Part shown: positions 1 to 9,000 of the stretch, piece by piece | How positions within the stretch are numbered: position 1 is the first letter of the stretch | How the letters are laid out: each line of letters begins with the position of its first letter | Source: Pseudomonadota bacterium | GTDB taxonomy: Bacteria; Pseudomonadota; Alphaproteobacteria; Reyranellales; Reyranellaceae | Assembly: GCA_023436825.1 (NCBI GenBank) | Contig: JAEZHS010000176.1 | Span: 1-13,576, forward strand | Direction of reading: 5' to 3' | DNA length: 13,576 nucleotides | Program-made: the position numbers and the translations under genes | The notes under the pieces: generated by a model | The model's database searches: none | The model's input: the letters and a program-made list of their open reading frames with translations, nothing else | What the model was told of the DNA's origin: nothing

Positions 1-2
1 CG

Positions 3-3000
3 GATCGCCCCCAGACCGGTGATCCGCCGCCTGCGCCGGCGGCGAACCTGCTGGCGCGCATCTACGATCAGGGGGGCCCTGCCACGGCGCCGGTCCTGGC
101 GGCGATCGACGATCTCACCCCCGGTCACATCCCGGTGTCGACCATGGCGGACGCCATCGTCGCCCGGGCGACGGCCGGCGGGCTGAGCGCGACCGAGATC
201 TTTGCCGTCCTCGGCCCGCTGTCGGCCGTCGACGCCGCCGCGGTCAATGGCGCCATTGCGGGGCTCGCAGCCAGCGGCGTCATCACGGTGAGCGCGCTCG
301 ATGCCGCGGTCGATGGCGGCCAGTACACCGATTCGAACGCCGTCTCCGTGCTGCGAAGCGTCGTCCCCGGCGCTGCGCCCGCGTTGCGTACCGAAGCGCT
401 TGCGGAAATCCAGGCGCTGGTGAGCGCGAACACCGCGCTCGCGGCCCAGGCATTGCCGACCTTCATCCAGCTTGCCGTGAGCAACGACCACGACCTGCGG
501 CTCGTCGGCCGGGAAGGGATCGAGGCGCTGGCCGCCGCTGCGCCCGGCGTGGGCGATGCAGCGTTCCTGCAGCTGCTTTCCTATCTGCCTGTCCCGGACA
601 CGGCCTTCCTGACGGATCTGCGGGCGACGCTCGTCGCGCTGCTCGAAGGCGGATACCTGACGGCGGCGCAAGCGATCCAGCACATCGACGATCAGCTGTC
701 GCCGAGCAATCCAAGCCCGCTGATCAACGCCTTCCAGGCGGTGGACGTCCTGGTGACGCTGTCCGCGGTCGATGGCGCGCGCACCGCGATCTACGACTAC
801 ATACGCCAGGAGGTCGCTGCCAATTCGGCGGCCCAGGCCGCCGGGCCGAGCCATCCCATGTGGCCATTCACCGCCCAGCCCGTCATCGCCGCTCTCGCCA
901 AGGGCACGGCCGCGGACCTCGATCATGTCGAGCAGACGGCGCTGGTGATCGTCAACATCAGCGCCACGCTCACCACCAGCCAGGTCGTTACGAGCCTCGG
1001 GCAGGGGAGCATTGCCCTCATCGCCGTGGTCGCGGGCTTCATCAACCGCGCCGGCGCGATGGCGGAGTTCGGCTCGTCCATCGCCGGGCGCCTCGCCGGC
1101 CTGCCGCTGTCCGAGCAGATCGGCAGCCTCGACGTCATCAGCTCGCTGGTCGGCAATACAGTCGACGACCTGCAGCTGTCGGACGCAACCGAGCTGCTGC
1201 TCGCCATCCATGCCGGCGGCGCCAAGGCGGCGGCGTTGGCCGAACTGGCCGATATCGGCGCCAGTGTCAGCTTCTTCATCATGGCCGCCACGACCTCGGG
1301 GGCGACCACACTCGCCAACGGCGTGGAAGTGATGGCGGCGCTGGCGACGAGCGGTGCGCCCGGATTCGATGCCGCCATGGCGAACTTCCTCGGCGACCTG
1401 CTGACAGGCGTCCAGTTCACGCCGGCGGCGGTGATGTCGGCGCTCGAGGCGGCCGTCGCCGACGACGCCCTCACGGCACAGGAGATGGTGGCGCTGCTGC
1501 AGGACGTGCTCGTCGCACGCCTGGATCCCGCCGATCTTCCCGCCACCGCGACGCTGCAGAGCACGATCCTCGCCGAGATCGACGCCCTGATCGCCGCCAA
1601 CCACGTCACCTTCGCCGAGGCCGTGACGGCGATGGCGTCGTCCGCCTCAGGCCTGTCCGGCGCGATGCTTCTTGCCATCGGTAGCGAGATCGTCGCCTTC
1701 GTCGGCGGCCATGCGGGATCCGAGTCGGCAAGCGTCGCCGGCATCCTGGCAGCGTCGACCGGAGCCATCACGGGCGGCGAGGCGCTGGGCGTGCTGGTCG
1801 GCGTGGCCATTTGGGGAGGGGCGGACCTGCAGGTGGCGGCGGGCGGCGGCATTGCCGGGCTCGTCACCGCCGGCAGCGTCACGTCGAATGATGCTGCGAT
1901 CGGCGTCTACAACGCCTTCCTCCACAGCGGCCTCGCTCTCGGCCACGTGGTCGCGATCACGGTGGGCCTGTGGGCCAACGACGGCATCGGCGTAGGCGCC
2001 GAGGTGCTCTACCAGATCGCCTCGCATGGGCTCGCGACCTATGCGGACTTCGCCAGCCAACTCGTCACGGCTGTCGATGCCGGCACGATTGCGGCCGACG
2101 ACATGATCGATGGCGCCGTGGCTGTCGTCCTGCGGGCGAGCAGCACTGCCGCCGGCGCGGACTTCGTTGCCGCGCTCATCTCGCACGGTGTGATGACGGC
2201 CGACGATGCGGTCGCCGAACTCGGGGCTTCGATCTCGCCGTCCGGCCTCAGCGCCATCGACGTCGTCTCCATCATCGCCCATGTGACCGCCGACCTTCCG
2301 GCCTCCGCGCACTTGCTCGGCGTCGGATTGGCCGAGCTTGCCGCCGCCGGGCAGCTGTCCTTCTCCGACGTCGGCACCGCCCTGTCGGCTGCGCTCGCGA
2401 GCCCGGCCGTGCTGAGCTTCGCGCAAGCAACGACGCTGCTGATCGGCGCCGGCACGGTGGCGGAGGTTGCAGCACAAGCGGGAGCGACGCTGATCGCGCT
2501 CATCGGCAGCGACGCCCAGCGCCTGGCCGACGCGCTCGACAGCATCGGCGACGCGATCGGCGTCGGGACGCTCACGCCCGTCGGCGGCGTCGCGTTGATG
2601 GTCGGTATCGCCGAAGCGGGAGGGCAGAGCCAGAAACTGGCGGTGGCCGAAGCTCTGGACGCGCTGGTCCAGGGCGGCGTCGTTGCGTACGGCGATGTGG
2701 CGGGCAGCCTGACGTCGGAGGTTGCGGCTGGGCGCATGACCGGTGCCGATGCCGTGTTCGTCTTGCTGCATCTGGTGCACGACACGACGTCGACCGGCCA
2801 GTTCGTCTCGTTCGTCAACTATCTGCTGGGCCAGGAGGCGCTTTCGGCCGGCGATGCGACCGGTGCCGTGCTGGCGGCGGTGCGCGACACCGCTTCCGTC
2901 GCGCCCGGCGCCGCGGTCGACCTGCTGATCGACCTGGCAGAGAGCCATGTGCAGACGCCGGTCGATGCGGTCGACAGGGCCGTCATCGTCCAGGGCGGCG

Positions 3001-6000
3001 CGGCGCTGGCGAGCCTGGTGACCGGTGGCGAGGTCACCGCCGCCTCGGTGCTGGACCTGCTCGCCTGGCCGCCCTTCGCCGTCGTGCCCTTGCTCGCTGC
3101 CATCGAAGTGGCCGCGGGCCCACAGTCGTCGCTGGGGCAGGCCGCGCAGGCGGCGCTGCTGACCCATATGACGGGCGGTTTGACCTATGACGTCGTCCAG
3201 TATGTCGGCCAGCTGATCGGACCTCAGGGGCTCACGGCGGCGCAGAGCCTGCCGATCCTCGTGGACATCGCGGTCCACGGCGGCGTCGAGGGGCAGATAG
3301 CGGTCGGGCAGGTGTTCGAGCGCCTCCTCGCCGGGCATACCGCCACGACGACCGAGCTGCATTCGGCGCTGTACGTCGACGGCGTCTCCAACGAGGCGGC
3401 GGCGATGATGCTCGCCGCGACGATCGACCCCGTCGCCGCCACGATTCCCGTGGCGGTGCTGGAACTGATCGTATCCGCGGTCCGCCTGCCGCCAGGCGCG
3501 GACAGCTGGCAGCCTTACATCCAGCCGCTGATTGCAGCGCTGTCGAGCGCGACGGTCGGGGAGGGACCGGTCGTCCAGGCCCATGGCCTTACCCTGGCGC
3601 AGGCGGTGCTGGCGATTTCGGCCTACGCCCGCGTCGGCGACCCGGACGTAATGCATGACGCCGGCGCGGCGATTGCTGCGCTCGCCCAGACATACCGCGC
3701 GACGGACAGCGTGTTCGCCCTGCTCGGCCGGGTGCTGGTAAGCGATCCCCCATATGGCAACCTCGCTGGCAGGCAGATCGCCGAGGTCGGTGTCGCGCTC
3801 GGCTTCACGCCCGAGCAAACGGTGCAGATCGTGGCGAACGGCACCGACCACGGCCTCACGCCGGCCGATGTGGTTACCGTGCTGGCGCGGCTCACGGCGT
3901 ACGATACCGTCGCCTTCGGCTCCCTGGCGGGTGCCGCGATCGTCGGCCTGACGGACGACTATTTTACCGTCGCGCAAGCGATGAATATTTTCCTCGGCCT
4001 GGCCGGCCTTTCCCCCGACCAGATGATCGTGATTCTCGCGAGCACCGCTGGCGCCGGCACGGCTGACGACCAGTTGGCCGTCGGCCGTGCGATCGTGAAC
4101 CTTCCGGCCTTCGATCTCGCGCTCCTGGCCGAGATTCCGGATGACGCCGTCGAGATGGTTGCCCTGGGAATTGCCTCGAGCGGATCGCCGAACGCCCAGG
4201 TCATCCTCGTGCCGCTGTTCCTCATCGCAGGACAGCACCTGGATCCCGCGACGATGATGCAGGCGCTCGAGGCCGGCATCGCCACAGGCGCGCTGTCGGT
4301 CACCGACGGTCTCCGCGCGTTGGTCAACCTCAGCGTCGACGTGAGTCGCCGTATGGGCGACGACGCCCTGGCGTTCCGCACGGACCTGCACGAAGGACTC
4401 GTGGCCATCGTGCAAGGCCGTCTCGCAGGGGACGAGGCCATAGGCCTCCTGCTGGCATCGGTGCCGGCGGCCGAGTCAAACGCCGACAAGATGAGGGCGG
4501 AAGTCGGCGGCATGCTCGCAGCCCTGGCCGATGCGGGCTTTGCGAGTGCAGCGACCATCACCGCGGCGCTGGCTACCGCCCTGGCCGCCGGTACGTTGAC
4601 GGGCTCTGACGTGGCAGCCTTCCTCACCGGCGCCGCGATCAATCGCGAATACACGAACCCGTTTCCCGATACGCGCGATTTCGCAGCGGCACTCGGTGAC
4701 GCGCTGGGTGGCTTGATCGAAGCCGGAAGCATCGGTGCCGCCGACGCGATGGCCGGTGTGCTGGCGACGCAAACCTGGTTCCGCATGGCTTGGTACCCGG
4801 GCGAGGTCACGCTGCTGGCGGCCGTGGCGGGGCATGATGTGGCGGGGCTGCAGACGGCGGTGGGCCACGCGCTCGCCGCGCTCTTCCAGTCGGGCCAGTT
4901 CGACGTTACCAGCGGCATGTCCGTGCTCGATGCCTTGGTGGCCGCGCCGGACGGGCTAACGGTGCACCAGGCCCTGGTGGTGCTGTTCGCCACGGCCGAC
5001 GGCTTCGAAGGCGGTATCGCCGGTCTTGGCGGGCTGAATGTGCTCGCCATGGAGGTCGGCGCCCTGATTGGCCGCGGCGTCCTCACGATGCAGGAAGTCG
5101 GCGATGGCGTGGCGGCGGAGATATCTGCCGGTCACTACGTTGCGGCGTACGGCATCGCGTTCCTGACCTATGTGACGTCGACCAACGCTGCCTTCACCGG
5201 CGTCGCGGCAGGAGAGATCGCCGAGCTCATAAGCGGCGGCCTCACTCGACAGGAGGCGATCGACGCGCTTCTCGTCACGGGCAGCGATCTCGCGGCGGCG
5301 CGCATCATCGGAACGCTGGCGGACCAGGACATCGTCACCTACGCCCACGCCGCCAACGCCATCGTCGCGGCCGAGGGCGACGGCCGGCTGTCCATGGACC
5401 ATGCCACCAGGATCCTGATCAGCCTCGCCGAGACGGCAGACGAGGGCGGGATGGGCTACCTGGGGCACGCGTTCGGCGATCTCATCGAGCGCGGGCTCGA
5501 CCCGATCGCGGTGCAGACGGCGTTCAGCCAGTCGCTGCAGGCCAATACGGTCTCGATCGACCAAGCATCGTCCATGGTCGCCTATGTGGCGGGCGCCATC
5601 ACCGGCCTGGCCAATGCGGACGACTACCACTACGCCCTGGGCTGGGTGCTGGCCCAGGCCACATCGGAGGTCGGGGTCGGGGCGGTCGATCGCGCCTATG
5701 AGCTTGGCGCCATCGACGCTCACGATGTCGTCGGGCTGCTGACCTGGATGCACAGCATCGCCGGCACACACACGCGGTGGCTCATCGGGCAAGAGCTCTG
5801 GAAGATGCACGAGGATGGCGGCGTCGCGCTCGACGCCATCTTCGAGCAGATCGTCGCCACCAGCTACGGGGGGGCGACGTCGTGGATGGAGGGGGCGCTC
5901 ATCGGCGCGATCGCCGCGACACCCACGGCCGACAGTGCGCGGCAGGTCACCATCGGACACGCGCTGGGTCAATTCGTAGCCGACGGCGGCATGTCGTTCG

Positions 6001-9000
6001 CCGAGGCCAAGGCGGGGCTCGACCTGACCGGGCTCAGCGGCGAGCAGTATACGATGCTGATCTTGAGCGTCGCCGGCGGTGGTGGGCTGGCAGTTCAGGT
6101 CGCCGTGGGTGAGCAACGCTTCGGCGCCGCGCTGGCAACGGTTCCGACGGACGTCGGCGGCGTGCTCGAGAGCACCCTTGACGCTTTCGACAGTGCCGTT
6201 GCGGCGGGTGCGCTGACGGTGCCTCAGCTCGTCGCGGTGCTGGTCGGCATGGGCATGGTGCAGTTTCCAAGTCCGTACCCGGTGCGGGCCTCGATCTACG
6301 TCCTCGATACCCTCGTCTCAAGTGGCCGCATCACGGCCGAAGACGCGATGGCAGTGGTCGACAGCGCGGTGCCGGCGATCAACGTGTCCGAGCTGATGTA
6401 TTGGCTGGCCGTCGCTTCCAGGACGCCATCGCTGCACGACGCCGTCGCCCAGGAGATCGTCGCGCTGATCTCGGACGGGACCCTCAGCGCGGCGCAGGCC
6501 TTCGACTACATCAAGGCGATGATCGACACGCCCTTGGATGTCGCCGACGGTCTGGCCATCTCCGGCAATGCCGTCGCCGAGCTCTATATCAGCATCGCCG
6601 GCCACGGCGACAGCGCACTCCAGGATGCGGCCGGCGCGTATCTCGCGACCGTGCGGGGCGCTCCCTACCTGTCGGCCATCGACGCGGCAGTGAGCGGCGG
6701 CAGCCTCTCCGCCGAGGGCGCCGTCCATGTCATCGCGAACCTCGTGGCGGCGCTCGCGTCCGATTCGGCAACGGTGCGCAGCTGGGCTGCTACCCAGCTC
6801 GATCACTATGTGGATGGCGGCGTGGTCGACGCGCAGACCGTTTCATCCGTCCTGGTGGACGCCGCCGCGCACGCCACGACGGCCGGGTTGTACTCGCTCG
6901 GCTTCGTCTTCGGGGCGCTTGGCACCAGCTTTGCCGTCATCCACGACGCGATTGCGGACAGCAGCATCACGGCGGAGCAGGGGCTTCAGCTTCTGCTCGG
7001 CATCGGCGGCAGCCGGGATATCGGCGATCCCTTGTTCCAGGCCGCGCGCGACCAGATCGTGGCGCTCGTCCAGGCCGGATCGCTCAGCGGAGCCGAGGTG
7101 CTGGCCACGGTCAGGGCGGCCGGCGCGGCGGGCCGGCTGAGCGAATCGCATGTCGACGTCATCGCCTTTTCGATCTTCGGCGACGGCAGCGCGGCGGACG
7201 ACGCGGCCATCGGCGCGTATGCCGTGGCCAGGGTGGACCACCTCGGCGACCAGTTCGGCGTGGGTGACGACACCTACTTCACCGGCATCCTGGCCGAAAC
7301 GGGCATTGCCTTCCTGAAGGTCCAGAACGGCCAGATGACCGCCGCGGCGGCGATTGCGTACATCAAGGAGTACGCCGCGGAGCATGACGTGTCGGCCTAT
7401 GCCGGCATCTTCGCCCTGGAGGGGCTGTTCCAGCGTTACCAGAACGGCGCCGCGAGGACGCTCGTCCACGACGCGCGGGTCGACATGATCGCCCTCGGCG
7501 ATCTTGCGGCCGAGCTCGCCGGGCGCGTCGCCGAGGGCACCACGTCCGCCTATGTGCAGAGTCCGCAGGGAGGTTACCAGTTCGAGGCTGCCGATCCCAA
7601 CGCGCTCACCAGAGCGGAGGCCCTGCAGATCCTGGACTGGGAGGCGGGTCTCGCCTTCACGCAGGACCAGGTGGCGCTCGCGCGCTACATGTTCGCGAAC
7701 GACCTGTGGGTGGCGCAGCAGGTCCGCCTCGATTCCAGCCCAAGCAGCCCGATTTCGATGACCAACGTCGTCAACGGCATGCTGCCGGGCAATCCCTACC
7801 TCAACACGTTCCCGGACGTCGGCCGCTCGGGCTACGCCTACGATCTCGCCCTGGTGTCCCTGATGGAGCGGGTGACGGCGCCGGACCGCGTGCCCGACCA
7901 GCAGGACTACACGATCACGCTCGAGGCGCTCTCGACGCGGTTGGTGAAAGGCATCGCGCAGGATGCGCTGATCTCCCAGTATGTCGCCGGCAACCTCACG
8001 TTCGCGCAGGTGCTGGAGGCGCTCGACAAGGAGGTCGCCGCGACGGGGCTCGGCTCGACCCCGGCCCATCAGCAGCTGATGCACGCCATGTCGATGGCCT
8101 GGCTCAACCTGCGCGCCCGCGAGTACATCGCCGAGCATCCGGGAACGGATGGGGCCATCGAAGCCGCGCAGTTCATGCAGCAGCTGCGCGACCCGCAATA
8201 CGGCGACGAGCTCCTCACCGGCTACGGCGCGCTGCTTGCCATGTCCTCCTCGGGTGCGGGCGCCCTCGTCAGCGTCCTCGACAAGCAGGCCGCCTACCAG
8301 GAGGCGTTCAGCCTGATCCGCAGCCGCACGCCGGCGACCACGCAGCTGAGCGATCGCGATCAGGCCGTTATTGATGCGCTGACTCCCATGGCCAACGGCA
8401 TGGAGTGGGCGTTGGACAAGGTTCCGATCGGCCGTGCCTTCCTCACCGTCGGCGAGGATCCGACCGACGCTGCCGCCTATGCGCGGCTCGGCGCTCACGT
8501 CGGAGCGATCTTTGCCAACAAGCTCGCTGTCGACGCGCTGTTCGCTCATACGCCGTGGGGCGCTGCCATAACCGCCGCCAAGTTCGGCGCGCAGGTCGGT
8601 CTCTTCGTCCTCAGCATGGGCGCCGTGCAGGACGCGATCGGCGAGGGGCCGACGCTCTACCTGCGCGGCCAGCTCACGGTCGCCGGCGCGACCGCGAGCC
8701 TGCTCGGCGACACCATCTCCGACCTCGGCCAGGCGGGCGCGGAGATCGCCATCCAGTCGGCGCCGCACTTCATCGCCTTCTCCGATGCCGTCGGCCGCGG
8801 CGATGCGGCCGGCATCGCGAGTTCCATCGGTGAGATCGCGATGGACTATTACAAGCTGCAGACCGGCGTCGACCTGCGCCTCTATGCGGCGGTGGGCGAG
8901 CGCTTCGCCGATCTCATCGTCCACCTGTTCACCGGCGACACCGGCGCGCTGGGCGACGACGTGCGGGCCCTGGGCGCTGCCTACCTCGACACGATCATCC

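Noticed and set aside
135..137. GTG as the start codon of the giant protein
   Set aside because: No ribosome binding site, and the frame and repeat pattern continue upstream to the window edge.
1647..4415. Long open frame on the minus strand inside the giant gene (922 codons)
   Set aside because: Composition is Arg/His/Asp/Gly-rich without domain patterns, typical of an antisense frame over a high-GC gene; the plus-strand frame has coherent repeats and a recognised C-terminal domain.
4956..6116. Minus-strand open frame of 386 codons
   Set aside because: Antisense shadow of the repeat region; no domain-like pattern.
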